Assembly: GCF_000385335.1 (NCBI RefSeq)
Contig: NZ_ARWA01000001.1
Coordinates: 946,001-1,010,000, forward strand
Direction of reading: 5' to 3'
Length of the DNA: 64,000 bases
Source: Methyloferula stellata AR4
Lineage (GTDB): Bacteria; Pseudomonadota; Alphaproteobacteria; Rhizobiales; Beijerinckiaceae
Below are positions 44,445-53,941 of this stretch, piece after piece. The position numbers were made by a program, and so were the translations under genes. The stretch's first letter is position 1, and the number at the start of each line of letters is the position of its first letter. The notes beneath the pieces are model-generated. The model was not told where the DNA came from. It worked only from the letters and a program-made list of their open reading frames with translations, and did no database searches.

Positions 44445-46283
44445 ATGGCCACGAACGGCGGTGCGCAAAATGGCGCCGCACCCGGGATCAACGGGCAAGC
44501 CTACCCGATCATTGATCACACTTTCGATGTGGTGATTGTCGGCGCGGGCGGCGCGGGCCTGCGCGCAACCGTCGGCTGTTCGCAGGCAGGCCTCAAGACC
44601 GCCTGCATCAGCAAGGTCTTTCCGACGCGCTCGCATACGGTCGCGGCGCAAGGCGGCGTCGCGGCTTCGCTTGCCAACATGGGCCCCGACAATTGGAAAT
44701 GGCACATGTACGACACCGTGAAAGGGTCGGATTGGCTCGGCGATCAGGATTCGATCGAATATATGGTGCGCAACGCGCCTGCCGCCGTCTATGAGCTCGA
44801 ACATTGGGGCGTGCCCTTTTCGCGCACCGAGGACGGCCGCATCTATCAGCGCCCCTTCGGCGGCATGACGACGGATTTCGGCAAAGGGCCGCCGGCGCAG
44901 CGCACTTGCGCCGCCGCCGACCGTACCGGACATGCGATCCTGCACACGCTCTATGGCCAGGCGCTGCGCTACAATACGGAATTCTTCATCGAATATTTCG
45001 CCATCGATCTCATCATGGAGGAGGGCCGCTGCCGCGGCGTGGTCTGCCTCAAGCTCGATGACGGCACGATCCACCGCTTCCGCTCGCAGCTCGTGATCCT
45101 CGCAACCGGCGGCTACGGCCGCGCCTATTTCTCGGCGACCTCGGCGCATACATGCACCGGCGACGGCAATGCCATGGTGCTGCGCGCAGGTCTGCCGCTG
45201 CAGGACATGGAATTCGTGCAATTCCACCCGACCGGCATTTACGGCGCGGGCTGCCTCATCACCGAGGGCGCGCGCGGCGAAGGCGGCTATCTCACCAATG
45301 CCGAGGGCGAGCGCTTCATGGAACGCTATGCGCCTTCGGTGAAGGATCTGGCGCCGCGCGACATGGTCTCACGCGCGATGACGCTCGAGATCCGCGAGGG
45401 CCGCGGTGTCGGCAAGCAAAAGGATCATATCAACCTTCATCTCGACCACCTCGATCCGGCGATCCTGCATGAACGCCTGCCCGGCATTTCGGAAAGCGCC
45501 AAGATTTTCGCAGGCGTCGATGTCACCAAAGAGCCGATCCCGGTATTGCCGACCGTGCATTACAATATGGGCGGGATACCAACGAATTATCACGGCGAGG
45601 TTTTGACCAAGCAGGGCGGTGATCCGGATGTCGTGGTGCCCGGCTTGATGGCGATCGGCGAAGCCGCCTGCGTCTCGGTCCATGGCGCGAACAGGCTCGG
45701 CTCGAATTCGCTGATCGATCTCGTCGTCTTCGGCCGCGCCGCCGCCTTGCGCGCCGCCGACGTCGTGACCCCCGGCTTGAAGCAGGACGATCTGCCGGCC
45801 AATTCCGCCGATCATGCCTTGGCTCGACTCGACCGCTATCGCTACGCCAAGGGGGACGCGCCGACGGCGGAACTGCGGCTCGCCATGCAAAAGTGCATGC
45901 AGAACAATTGCGCGGTCTATCGCACCGGCGAGACTCTCGAAGAAGGCTCGAAGCTCATCCACGAAGTCTGGGCGGCGCGGGACCGCGTCGGAGTAACCGA
46001 CCGTTCGCTCATCTGGAACTCCGATCTCGTCGAGACGCTTGAATTCGACAATCTGATCGTGCAGGCCGTCGTTACGATGGACGGCGCCTTGAACCGCACA
46101 GAGTCGCGCGGCGCTCACGCGCGGGAAGATTTCACCGAGCGCGACGACAAGACTTGGATGAAGCACACTTTGGCCTCGATCGACGATCATGCGCGCAAGG
46201 TCGAAATCGATTACCGCCCGGTGCATAGCTACACGATGACGAATGAGATGGCCTATATCGAGCCGAAGGCGCGGGTGTACTGA
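44445..46283 (+). CDS. sdhA: Succinate dehydrogenase flavoprotein subunit
   Basis: 612 residues. FAD binding starts with [17 protein letters not shown], and the flavinylated His is in [13 protein letters not shown] (about residue 66). Active-site segments include the His/Arg regions [20 protein letters not shown] and [18 protein letters not shown], with RRxR-like Tyr/Met ending. It oxidises succinate to fumarate on the cytoplasmic side. It follows sdhD after the family A repeat and precedes sdhB by 36 bases. Confidence 0.98.
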   Translation: MATNGGAQNGAAPGINGQAYPIIDHTFDVVIVGAGGAGLRATVGCSQAGLKTACISKVFPTRSHTVAAQGGVAASLANMGPDNWKWHMYDTVKGSDWLGDQDSIEYMVRNAPAAVYELEHWGVPFSRTEDGRIYQRPFGGMTTDFGKGPPAQRTCAAADRTGHAILHTLYGQALRYNTEFFIEYFAIDLIMEEGRCRGVVCLKLDDGTIHRFRSQLVILATGGYGRAYFSATSAHTCTGDGNAMVLRAGLPLQDMEFVQFHPTGIYGAGCLITEGARGEGGYLTNAEGERFMERYAPSVKDLAPRDMVSRAMTLEIREGRGVGKQKDHINLHLDHLDPAILHERLPGISESAKIFAGVDVTKEPIPVLPTVHYNMGGIPTNYHGEVLTKQGGDPDVVVPGLMAIGEAACVSVHGANRLGSNSLIDLVVFGRAAALRAADVVTPGLKQDDLPANSADHALARLDRYRYAKGDAPTAELRLAMQKCMQNNCAVYRTGETLEEGSKLIHEVWAARDRVGVTDRSLIWNSDLVETLEFDNLIVQAVVTMDGALNRTESRGAHAREDFTERDDKTWMKHTLASIDDHARKVEIDYRPVHSYTMTNEMAYIEPKARVY

Positions 46284-46319
46284 GGCCGCTTTGGGCGAAC
46301 GGAATGCGGAGACGATGAT

Positions 46320-47099
46320 ATGGTGCAACTGACGTTGCCTAAAAACTCCAAGATCGGCAAAGGCAAGGTCTGGCCGAAAACCGCCGGTGCGAACAACGTC
46401 ACCGAGTTCCGCATTTATCGCTGGAACCCGGAGGACGGGCAGAACCCGCGCATCGATACTTATTATGTCGATCGCGACGATTGCGGACCCATGGTGCTCG
46501 ATGCGATCATCTGGATCAAATCCAAGATCGATCCGACTCTGACCTTCCGCCGCTCCTGCCGCGAAGGCATCTGCGGCTCCTGCGCGATGAATATCGACGG
46601 GACCAACACGCTCGCCTGCACCAAAGGCATGGACGATATCAACGGCGCGGTGCGCATCTATCCGCTGCCCCATATGCAGGTGGTGAAGGATCTCATTCCC
46701 GATCTCACGACCTTCTATGCGCAGCATGCCTCCATTCAGCCTTGGCTGAAGACGGTGAGCCCCGAGCCCGAAAAGGAATGGCGTCAGTCGCCCGAGGAAC
46801 GCTCTAAGCTCGACGGGCTTTACGAGTGCATTCTGTGCGCCTGCTGCTCGACGTCTTGCCCGAGCTATTGGTGGAATGGCGATCGCTATTTGGGGCCAGC
46901 CGCTTTGCTGCAGGCCTTCCGCTGGATGAGCGATTCTCGCGACGAGACGCTCGAAGCGCGGCTCGACAATGTCGAAGATCCGTTCAAACTCTATCGCTGT
47001 CACACGATCATGAATTGCGCCAAGGCCTGCCCCAAAGGACTCAATCCGGCCGAGGCGATCGCCGACATCAAGAACATGATGATCGAACGCGAACTCTGA
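46320..47099 (+). CDS. sdhB: Succinate dehydrogenase iron-sulfur subunit
   Basis: 259 residues. Cluster ligands are all visible: [2Fe-2S] in [16 protein letters not shown] and TLACT (about residues 78-103), [4Fe-4S] in [12 protein letters not shown] and [3Fe-4S] in [17 protein letters not shown]. It carries electrons from SdhA flavin to the quinone site. Last gene of sdhCDAB; a family C palindrome follows 31 bases later. Confidence 0.98.
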   Translation: MVQLTLPKNSKIGKGKVWPKTAGANNVTEFRIYRWNPEDGQNPRIDTYYVDRDDCGPMVLDAIIWIKSKIDPTLTFRRSCREGICGSCAMNIDGTNTLACTKGMDDINGAVRIYPLPHMQVVKDLIPDLTTFYAQHASIQPWLKTVSPEPEKEWRQSPEERSKLDGLYECILCACCSTSCPSYWWNGDRYLGPAALLQAFRWMSDSRDETLEARLDNVEDPFKLYRCHTIMNCAKACPKGLNPAEAIADIKNMMIEREL

Positions 47100-47130
47100 T
47101 TGGCATCAGGGCGGGGCTCAATCATCGAGC

Positions 47131-47216
47131 CGTCATTGCGAGCGAAGCGAAGCAATCCAGGGACCATTCTGGCATTTGCTTCTGGATTGCTTCGGAGCAA
47201 AGCTCCTCGCAATGAC
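47131..47216. repeat. Intergenic palindromic repeat, family C copy 2
   Basis: The ends CGTCATTGCGAG and CTCGCAATGAC and inner GAAGCAATCCAG / CTGGATTGCTTC match copy 1 at 20155-20240. It could terminate the sdh operon. Confidence 0.85.
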
Positions 47217-47308
47217 AATCGGGTAATGAGTCCTGAGCTTGTGGTACCTCGGGACGCGGCGGCCGCCGTGCCCCGCTGCGGCCACATTTGACCGGCACGC
47301 CGGTCTGC

Positions 47309-47929
47309 ATGAAGACAAACCTTATCTTCGTATCGGCCGTGCTACTGGCCTATGGCACATGTGCGCAAGCCGCCGGTAAAGCACATGGTGAGAGGGCTCA
47401 TAATGAGCCCGCGCCGCCTCCCGATACCTACGATGGCTTGATTGCCAAACAGGCAAAATATCACGACGTTCCGGAGGCTTTGATCCACCGCGTCGTCATG
47501 CGCGAGAGCCGCTATCATCCCGACGCAATGCACAAGCGCTATTACGGTCTGATGCAGATCACCTATCAGACCGCGCGCAGCATGGGCTACAAAGGCGAGC
47601 CGAAAGGCCTGCTCGACGCGGAGACCAATCTCACCTATGGCGTGCCTTACCTCGCCAATGCTTTCATTGTCGCTGATAAGAAAGAAGATCGCGCCGTCGC
47701 GCTTTATTCGAAGGGCTACTATTTCGAGGCCAAGCGCAAGCATCGGCTTGCCTTGATGCGCACGGCGGATTCGCCGTCGCTCGAACCGCCGCCGAAGCCG
47801 GTCGCGCAAGCGCCGGAGCCGCCGCCCAATCCGGTGGTGCAGATTTTCCACGCTCTGGCCGGAAACCGGGAACCAGTGCCGCCGGCTTTCCCGACCGACG
47901 CAGCCTCGACCAGCCCCGCAGCCCGCTGA
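47309..47929 (+). CDS. Lytic transglycosylase (SLT domain)
   Basis: 206 residues from the ATG at 47309. A signal peptide (1-20, ending AQA) precedes the SLT domain (about 45-130): ALIHRVVMRESRYHPDAMH with the catalytic Glu, YYGLMQITYQTARSMGY and NLTYGVPYLANAF. The C-terminus is Pro-rich (EPPPKPVAQAPEPPPNPV). It cleaves peptidoglycan glycan strands in the periplasm, forming 1,6-anhydro ends. Confidence 0.9.
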   Translation: MKTNLIFVSAVLLAYGTCAQAAGKAHGERAHNEPAPPPDTYDGLIAKQAKYHDVPEALIHRVVMRESRYHPDAMHKRYYGLMQITYQTARSMGYKGEPKGLLDAETNLTYGVPYLANAFIVADKKEDRAVALYSKGYYFEAKRKHRLALMRTADSPSLEPPPKPVAQAPEPPPNPVVQIFHALAGNREPVPPAFPTDAASTSPAAR

Positions 47930-47991
47930 TCAGCCCCTATCTGCGATCAGCCCGATCTCGCACGCACACTTGGCGCGGGACGGTTCATCGA

Positions 47992-50298
47992 TCAGCTTTT
48001 GGAGATTGTCTTCGGGAGAGCCGGCCACGCGATAATATTCTCTTGAGCCGTTTCGTCCGGCACAGCGCTTTCATAAGGCGCTGCATGCATTTGCTGCAAC
48101 AAGCTGTTGAGTTGCCGGCGGCGATGAAGTTTGGCTGCGTCGCCGAGGATTTCGGCGGCCCATGCAAAGATATTATGTGAATTTACATGATTGCGCATAC
48201 TTTCCATGCGGGCCATTTGTTCGTCTTCGTTCATGGTCAATGAACGCAAGATACTGTTAGCCATCCCTTCTTCGTCATAAGGGTTGACGATGATCGCATC
48301 GACAAGCTCATGCGAAGAGCCGGCAAACTGGCTGAGGATAAGAACGCCGTGTTTGTCGTCGCGGGCGGCGATGAACTCTTTTGCCACGAGATTCATGCCT
48401 TCATGCAAAGACGACACGACGCAGACGTCGGCGGCTCGATAGAATCGATAGACTTCAGGCTGGCTGAAACCGCGCTTGAGCAGATGCACGGGTGTCCATG
48501 TCTCAGTCCCGAATTTCTGGTTCACTTCGGCGACGATATCGTCAATTTGCCGGTCGATATCGGCATAGGCGGGAATGATGGACCGAGAGGGCGCCGCGAC
48601 CTGAACGAAACAGACCTTGCCGCGCCAATCCGGATGTCTTTCGAGGAATATGCTGAAAGCTCTCAGCCTCTCGGGAATGCCTTTAATATAGTCGAGCCCT
48701 GCGACGCCTAAGATAATTTTGATGGATGGATCGATTTTAAGCTGAGCGACAAGCTGTTCACGACAAGTAGCAAGGCTCGAAACACCCAAGGCGTCGAAAT
48801 CGGGCCAGGCAATCGAGATAGGATAGGGCCTCACCATGCAGAAGTCCTGGCCGCGTTTGACTGTGTTGCGCTCGCGATCGATCAAGGCCTCCACATAGGT
48901 ATCGACGCTATCGAGAAAATTATTGCAAAGCAGTTGTGTGTGAAACCCAACGATGTCGGCTGCCAGCATGCCGTCCAGAAACTCACTGCGCCACGGTAGA
49001 ATCCCGAAGGTTTCGCTGTTGGGCCAGGGGATGTGCCAGAAGCAGATGATCAGGGCGTTCGGCAACTTCTCGCGAATAAGTTTCGGCAGAAGCCCGAAAT
49101 GATAGTCCTGAATGAAGACGATCGGCGCATCGGATTTGGATTCAGCGACGACCGCCGACGCAAATTTCCGGTTGACCGTTTGATACATTTCCCAGTCGGA
49201 GGCGCGGAAACGAGGTTTGATATAGGCCATATTGCAAAGCGGCCAAATTCCTTCGTTTGCGCATCCGGCATAGAACCCCGCTTCCTCCGCCTCGGAGATC
49301 CACAGCCTCTTCAATCGGTAGCTGGGATCGTCGGGAGGCACCATGATCGCGCCTTGATCGTCGGCGACGATCCGATCGGTTTCGCTCGTCGCAACGGCGA
49401 TCCATGTGCCGCGGCATGCTTTCATGATCGGTTCGATCGCGGTCACAAGGCCGCTCGCCGGCGTCGACCATGCGATACCGTCACCCGTTTTGTAATGTGC
49501 GTAAGGCTGGCGGAATGAAACAGCGATCAGCTGTTCAGACGGCAAGTGGCTGCGGACGAATTCAAACAAGGTGGCCGCCGACCATTGCGGACCGGTCAAT
49601 AGCGGGCGCGGCTGCTCGCGCTCGATCTGGCGTATGCGCTGCTGGATGTCGCTTGTGAGTCCCAAGACCTCACGGGGCAATCCGGGCCCGCGTTTTCCGG
49701 TACGGATATAATCCCGCAATTCGAGAACCCAGCGACTTAACGTTATACGGGCAACGATCAGAGTTATCAGCGCTGCAAGCAGACTGATGCCGAACACGAC
49801 CCAAAGGACGTAACGCCGGGTTTGTTCGCTGCGGTGCTCAGCAAACGACATGTCGTGAACGATGATGAGCCCGGCATGCACAGCAGAGCCGCCCGCAGGC
49901 GGAGCGTTTGCGACAGGGAATGTCGCCACCATCACCGGGCCGCCTTTAATGGTCTTCATCGTGAATTTCGGCTTGGTAATCCTTGAAATATCGGGACAGG
50001 AAATGTCATCGGGAAAATTTTTGTTGCGATATGTCGGCGTGCCCGTGGATTCGCAATAACCGATGCCGATCAGACGTTCGTCTTCGGCCAATTGGGTAAA
50101 ACGCCGCGTCAGACGATCGGCGCGATCGGTGAAAATATCGGGCAAATCATCCTGGATGGAAGAAAAAACCAGCTTCGAGCGCATTTGGAGATCGGTTTCC
50201 GACCAACGCAGGAAAAGCCCGTCCGTCCAAGGCAAGAGTAGATAAGCGACCAGACCCAGAACAAGAGCCAAAGGCATCAAGAAGCGAACGAAAATCAT
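47992..50298 (-). CDS. Membrane-tethered GT20 protein (trehalose-6-phosphate synthase-like) with periplasmic sensor-like domain
   Basis: 768 residues from the ATG at 50298 (GGAG six bases upstream). Residues 4-24 and about 163-183 are membrane helices; between them lies a periplasmic domain of about 135 residues with two Cys. A HAMP-like linker (about 184-225) leads into a GT20 domain (about 255-735) with [32 protein letters not shown] and GMNLVAKEF. In E. coli OtsA the Arg in VERLDYSKG contacts UDP phosphate; here the position is Gly (VAGLDYIKG), and the acceptor region WPxFH reads WPLCN. Product could be trehalose-6-phosphate or another glucoside; no otsB is nearby. Confidence 0.75.
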   Translation of the reverse strand: MIFVRFLMPLALVLGLVAYLLLPWTDGLFLRWSETDLQMRSKLVFSSIQDDLPDIFTDRADRLTRRFTQLAEDERLIGIGYCESTGTPTYRNKNFPDDISCPDISRITKPKFTMKTIKGGPVMVATFPVANAPPAGGSAVHAGLIIVHDMSFAEHRSEQTRRYVLWVVFGISLLAALITLIVARITLSRWVLELRDYIRTGKRGPGLPREVLGLTSDIQQRIRQIEREQPRPLLTGPQWSAATLFEFVRSHLPSEQLIAVSFRQPYAHYKTGDGIAWSTPASGLVTAIEPIMKACRGTWIAVATSETDRIVADDQGAIMVPPDDPSYRLKRLWISEAEEAGFYAGCANEGIWPLCNMAYIKPRFRASDWEMYQTVNRKFASAVVAESKSDAPIVFIQDYHFGLLPKLIREKLPNALIICFWHIPWPNSETFGILPWRSEFLDGMLAADIVGFHTQLLCNNFLDSVDTYVEALIDRERNTVKRGQDFCMVRPYPISIAWPDFDALGVSSLATCREQLVAQLKIDPSIKIILGVAGLDYIKGIPERLRAFSIFLERHPDWRGKVCFVQVAAPSRSIIPAYADIDRQIDDIVAEVNQKFGTETWTPVHLLKRGFSQPEVYRFYRAADVCVVSSLHEGMNLVAKEFIAARDDKHGVLILSQFAGSSHELVDAIIVNPYDEEGMANSILRSLTMNEDEQMARMESMRNHVNSHNIFAWAAEILGDAAKLHRRRQLNSLLQQMHAAPYESAVPDETAQENIIAWPALPKTISKS

Positions 50299-50521
50299 GG
50301 GCACTCCGCTTTGGTGCCAAATTCGCGAAAGTCGACGCATTGGATATTTATGTATCTCGGCCCCCTCTGTTTCACCGCACGAAGGCCGCCGCCCGTAAAA
50401 TAAAGAAGTCCGCGTATTAAAGACCGCGCTCAATTATGTCTTAGATAAGCAAAACTTGTCGCATTTTGGACCGATGCGGCTTTCCTTTGACGCTTAAGCC
50501 GTTGATTATAAACCAAGCGTC

Positions 50522-51433
50522 TTAGAGCGTCGTCGCTGATTTCTTTTTCGCGATGGCGAGCAATTGCGGAACCTGCGCGTGAATCTCCGCTGCGACGCGG
50601 CGGTCGAGACGATTGAGCCATTCGCGCGGGATCGCCGTGAGCCCATAGGTGGCGCCGGCCAGCATGCCGGCGATGGCGCCCGTCGTATCGGCATCGCCGC
50701 CCTGGTTGACGGTGGCAATCAGACATTCGGCGAAGCTCGCCGTGCCGAAATAAAAATGCAGCACTGTTTGCAAGGTCTCGACCACATAGGCCGAAGACTT
50801 GCCCTCGTAGGGCTCGAAGGCAAGCGCCGGACAGCGGTGCTGCAACGCAGCCGCCATGCTACGCAGGGCGTCTTTGTCTTGTCCGGCGAGCAAAGCCTGC
50901 ATCATATGAACGAGTGTGAGCGAAGCTTCATCCGACAAGGGGTGGTGATGGGTGATGCGGCATTGCGTAAGCGTCCAGGCTTCGGCTTCGACGGGATGGC
51001 CAAGCGTCGCAAGCGCAACGGGGAGCACGCGCATTGCCGCGCCATTGCCGGCATCGCCTTCCGAAAATACCCCGTTCATCGTGCCTTGCGTGATATAGCG
51101 GCGGATACCGCGCCGGCATGTATTGCCGACATCGACCGGCCCGGCCTTCAGCCAGGTCGCGAATTCCTCGCAAATATCCTGCGTGTCGAAACCGGCGCGC
51201 CGCACCAGGGATCGGCCGAGCGCGAGTGCCAGTTCCGTGTCATCGGTCACCTGTCCGGGTCTCAGACGCAGCCACCCGCCGCCGACGATCTTCTTGAGCT
51301 CTCCGTGGCGTGCGACGATCTCGGCCTTGCTCATGAATTCGACGGTTGCGCCAAGCGCATCGCCGACGGCAAAGCCTAAAAACGCAGCGAGTGCGCGCTC
51401 CATCACATTCGCATCGCCCTGATGCGCCGGCAT
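50522..51433 (-). CDS. draG: Dinitrogenase-reductase activating glycohydrolase (DraG)
   Basis: 303 residues from the ATG at 51433, two bases after the draT stop. ADP-ribosylhydrolase signs are GFAVGDALGATVEFM, the metal ligands VTDDTELALALG (about residues 55-66) and the second site NQGGDADTTGAIAGMLAGATYG. DraG removes ADP-ribose from an Arg of nitrogenase Fe protein to restore activity when ammonium or darkness stress passes. Immediate pairing with draT is strong support. Confidence 0.95.
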   Translation of the reverse strand: MPAHQGDANVMERALAAFLGFAVGDALGATVEFMSKAEIVARHGELKKIVGGGWLRLRPGQVTDDTELALALGRSLVRRAGFDTQDICEEFATWLKAGPVDVGNTCRRGIRRYITQGTMNGVFSEGDAGNGAAMRVLPVALATLGHPVEAEAWTLTQCRITHHHPLSDEASLTLVHMMQALLAGQDKDALRSMAAALQHRCPALAFEPYEGKSSAYVVETLQTVLHFYFGTASFAECLIATVNQGGDADTTGAIAGMLAGATYGLTAIPREWLNRLDRRVAAEIHAQVPQLLAIAKKKSATTL

Positions 51434-51435
51434 AA

Positions 51436-52251
51436 TTAGAGATGACTCGCCGCGACGCGATATTCGCCGCCGATCACGAGATATTCGGCTTCGCCCTTCA
51501 GGCCATGCATCGGGAGAAGCGTATTGAAAAAGACAAGCTTGGCGAGCGGCACGTCCACGGTCAGGATAATGTCGCCGAAGCAGCAGGCAACTTCGCGGTC
51601 GCTCGAAAAAGAGGCGAGATTGTTGAGCCGCATCACCACGCGATCCTTGTCGTTTTCCACCTGGATTTGATGTTCGTCGAAGGCATTGATGCCGCGATAG
51701 AGCGTGATGTGAGTCTGGTTCGGGGCGACCATGTTTTCCAGAGTCCATTGGCAAAATTCATAGAGAAGATCGAGCTGAGTATAGATCGTATTATTGTGGA
51801 ACCGGCTCGACATTTTTTCCATGACATAGGTGGCCCAGGCGCCGCCCGAAATCCGGCTGATCATTTCCTTGTGGTAGGTTGGGAAAATGCCGAAGCGGCT
51901 TTCGACCCAGCCCTTGAGCACGGCGCCTTCGGGTCCATTGCTGTCTATGCCCCAGCCTTTGATCAATTGCAGAAAGGACGAGCGGTAGCGCCGGGCCTGG
52001 CTGCGGTTCTTGTCGTCGCGCTGCTGCGGGTCGAGACCGAACATCGCATACATATAAGAGTTGAAAGCTTCGCCCGCCTCCTTCAGATCGGCCGCGAGCT
52101 GAAGCATTTTGAAGAGATTGTCGTTCATCTCGCGGGCGCCGGAAATATGCACCGGCATAGGCTGGTCGTTGAAGTCGCAACTGGCCAGAAAATCCGTGGG
52201 CAGGCCCACGAGGTTTGAAGAATGCCCCACCGCTTTCAATATGCTTGCCAT
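51436..52251 (-). CDS. draT: NAD+-dinitrogen-reductase ADP-ribosyltransferase (DraT)
   Basis: 271 residues from the ATG at 52251 (a GTG five codons earlier is possible). The family opens with SSNLVGLPTDFLASCDFN and MPVHISGARE; further marks are ITLYRGINAFDEHQI and FSSDREVACCFGDIIL, which fit the NAD-binding ADP-ribosyltransferase fold. It transfers ADP-ribose from NAD to Fe protein (NifH) and switches nitrogenase off. It precedes draG in one unit and is divergent from purA. It shows that the organism is very likely a diazotroph. Confidence 0.95.
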   Translation of the reverse strand: MASILKAVGHSSNLVGLPTDFLASCDFNDQPMPVHISGAREMNDNLFKMLQLAADLKEAGEAFNSYMYAMFGLDPQQRDDKNRSQARRYRSSFLQLIKGWGIDSNGPEGAVLKGWVESRFGIFPTYHKEMISRISGGAWATYVMEKMSSRFHNNTIYTQLDLLYEFCQWTLENMVAPNQTHITLYRGINAFDEHQIQVENDKDRVVMRLNNLASFSSDREVACCFGDIILTVDVPLAKLVFFNTLLPMHGLKGEAEYLVIGGEYRVAASHL

Positions 52252-52336
52252 GCCTATCGCTGCCACGGCATCGCGAGACGGGTCAAGCCCCGGTCTTTAC
52301 TCGCCTCCTGCCTTCGTGTACCTCTTTTCCGCAATG

Positions 52337-52368
52337 AGCCCGGTGCAGCATTGCTGTGCCGGGCTTTT
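52337..52368 (+). promoter_or_regulatory. Terminator-like hairpin in the purA leader
   Basis: AGCCCGGTGCAG pairs with CTGTGCCGGGCT (two G-U pairs) and is followed by TTTTCGCGCTTTT. It ends 38 bases before the purA start. No plus-strand gene lies upstream, so it is not an ordinary terminator; an attenuator in the purA leader is possible. Confidence 0.45.
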
Positions 52369-52406
52369 CGCGCTTTTCCGCAGGGATTGAAAGAGTCTAA
52401 AAATAC

Positions 52407-53705
52407 ATGGCGAATGTGGTGGTGGTCGGCGCCCAATGGGGTGACGAAGGCAAGGGCAAGATCGTCGATTGGCTGTCGCTTGAAGCCGATGTCGTCGTGC
52501 GCTTTCAAGGCGGTCATAATGCCGGGCATACGCTCGTCATCGGCAATCAGACCTATAAGCTCGCGCTCCTGCCGTCGGGCATCGTGCGGCCGGGCAAGCT
52601 TTCGGTCATCGGCAATGGCGTCGTGCTCGATCCGCATCACCTTGTCGATGAAATTGCCAAGCTCGCGGGCCAGGGCATAGAGGTCAGCCCGGCCAATCTC
52701 AAGATCGCCGAGAATGTCACGCTGATCCTGAGCCTGCATCGCGAGCTAGATGCGCATCGCGAACAGGCCTCGACCGACGCCGTCAAGATCGGCACGACGA
52801 AGCGCGGCATCGGGCCGGCCTATGAGGACAAGGTCGGCCGCCGGGCCATCCGGCTCATGGATCTGGCCGAGCTCGATACGCTCGATGAAAAAATCGCGCG
52901 GCTTCTCGCCCATCACGAACCTCTGCGCCGCGGTCTCGGCTTGGAACCGGTGACGGCGCAGACCATCCGCGATGAACTGACCTGCGTCGCCCCCAAAGTA
53001 CTTCCCTTCATGGACACGACCTGGGACCTTCTCGAAACCGCACGGCGCGACGGCAAGCGCATTTTGTTCGAGGGTGCGCAGGGCGCGCTGCTCGATGTCG
53101 ATCACGGCACCTATCCTTTCGTCACGTCATCGAACACGGTCGCCGCCAATGCCGCGACAGGCTCAGGCCTGGGGCCGAAGGCGATCGGCTATGTGCTGGG
53201 CATTGCCAAAGCCTATACGACGCGCGTCGGCGGCGGTCCTTTCCCGACCGAACTCACCGATAAGACCGGCGAACTGATCGGCGATCGCGGCCATGAATTC
53301 GGCACCAATACGGGACGGCGGCGGCGCTGCGGCTGGTTCGACGCCGTGCTTGTGCGGCAAGCCGTGAAGACCTCGGGGATTGATGGAATCGCACTGACCA
53401 AACTCGATATTCTGGATGGTTTCGAAGAGATCAAAGTTTGCGTCAATTACAAGCTCGATGGCGCTTTCATCGATCACCTGCCGGCGAGCCAGGCGGCGCA
53501 GGCGCGAATCGAGCCGGTTTATGAGACGATCGAAGGGTGGGAAGGTACGACGGCAGGCGCAAGGTCTTGGGCCGATCTTCCGGCGCAGGCGATCAAATAT
53601 GTGCGCCGCATCGAGGAATTGATCGAGGCGCCGGTCGCGCTTCTTTCGACAAGCCCGGAACGTCTGGATACAATTCTCGTCCACAATCCTTTTCAGGATC
53701 GCTAG
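52407..53705 (+). CDS. purA: Adenylosuccinate synthetase
   Basis: 432 residues. Marks: [19 protein letters not shown] (GTP P-loop with catalytic Asp), GGHNAGHTL with catalytic His, [17 protein letters not shown], and [17 protein letters not shown]. It joins IMP and aspartate with GTP hydrolysis in AMP synthesis, in the cytoplasm. It is divergent from draT. Its TAG stop overlaps a family B repeat. Confidence 0.98.
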   Translation: MANVVVVGAQWGDEGKGKIVDWLSLEADVVVRFQGGHNAGHTLVIGNQTYKLALLPSGIVRPGKLSVIGNGVVLDPHHLVDEIAKLAGQGIEVSPANLKIAENVTLILSLHRELDAHREQASTDAVKIGTTKRGIGPAYEDKVGRRAIRLMDLAELDTLDEKIARLLAHHEPLRRGLGLEPVTAQTIRDELTCVAPKVLPFMDTTWDLLETARRDGKRILFEGAQGALLDVDHGTYPFVTSSNTVAANAATGSGLGPKAIGYVLGIAKAYTTRVGGGPFPTELTDKTGELIGDRGHEFGTNTGRRRRCGWFDAVLVRQAVKTSGIDGIALTKLDILDGFEEIKVCVNYKLDGAFIDHLPASQAAQARIEPVYETIEGWEGTTAGARSWADLPAQAIKYVRRIEELIEAPVALLSTSPERLDTILVHNPFQDR

Positions 53706-53764
53706 AGCAGGATCCCGAAAAGTTGCAGACTTTTTGGACAAGATCATGCGTCAAAACAAAGAGC
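53703..53764. repeat. Stop-codon-abutting hairpin repeat, family B copy 6 (after purA)
   Basis: The purA stop TAG forms TAGAGCAGGATCC. The hairpin CCGAAAAGT-TGCAG-ACTTTTTGG has one G-U pair, an intermediate between copies 3 and 4. Right edge GATCATGCG. Confidence 0.85.
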
Positions 53765-53941
53765 GGAACGCGAAGCCCTTCCAGACCGGCGAGGCCGCCG
53801 CGATCCGGTCTGTAGCCGTAGGGGCGGATGACATGGCGCGGGGATTTTGCGGCTTTTCGGTGCCTGCTCCTAACGTCTTGAAAAAATTATAGTCTGCGTC
53901 CATGGGATTGACGGATCAAACAGGGGATGCTCTGAAACCGA

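Noticed and set aside
45369-47003. 544-codon open frame opposite sdhA and sdhB
   Set aside because: Antisense to two genes with perfect family motifs; no start context.
47100-47318. Short frames on both strands between sdhB and the lytic transglycosylase
   Set aside because: They consist of family C repeat sequence.
52340-52360. Possible sigma-54 promoter of draT on the minus strand (AGCATTGCTGTGCC on the plus strand)
   Set aside because: The spacing is one base too short for a -24/-12 element and it is explained by the purA leader hairpin.
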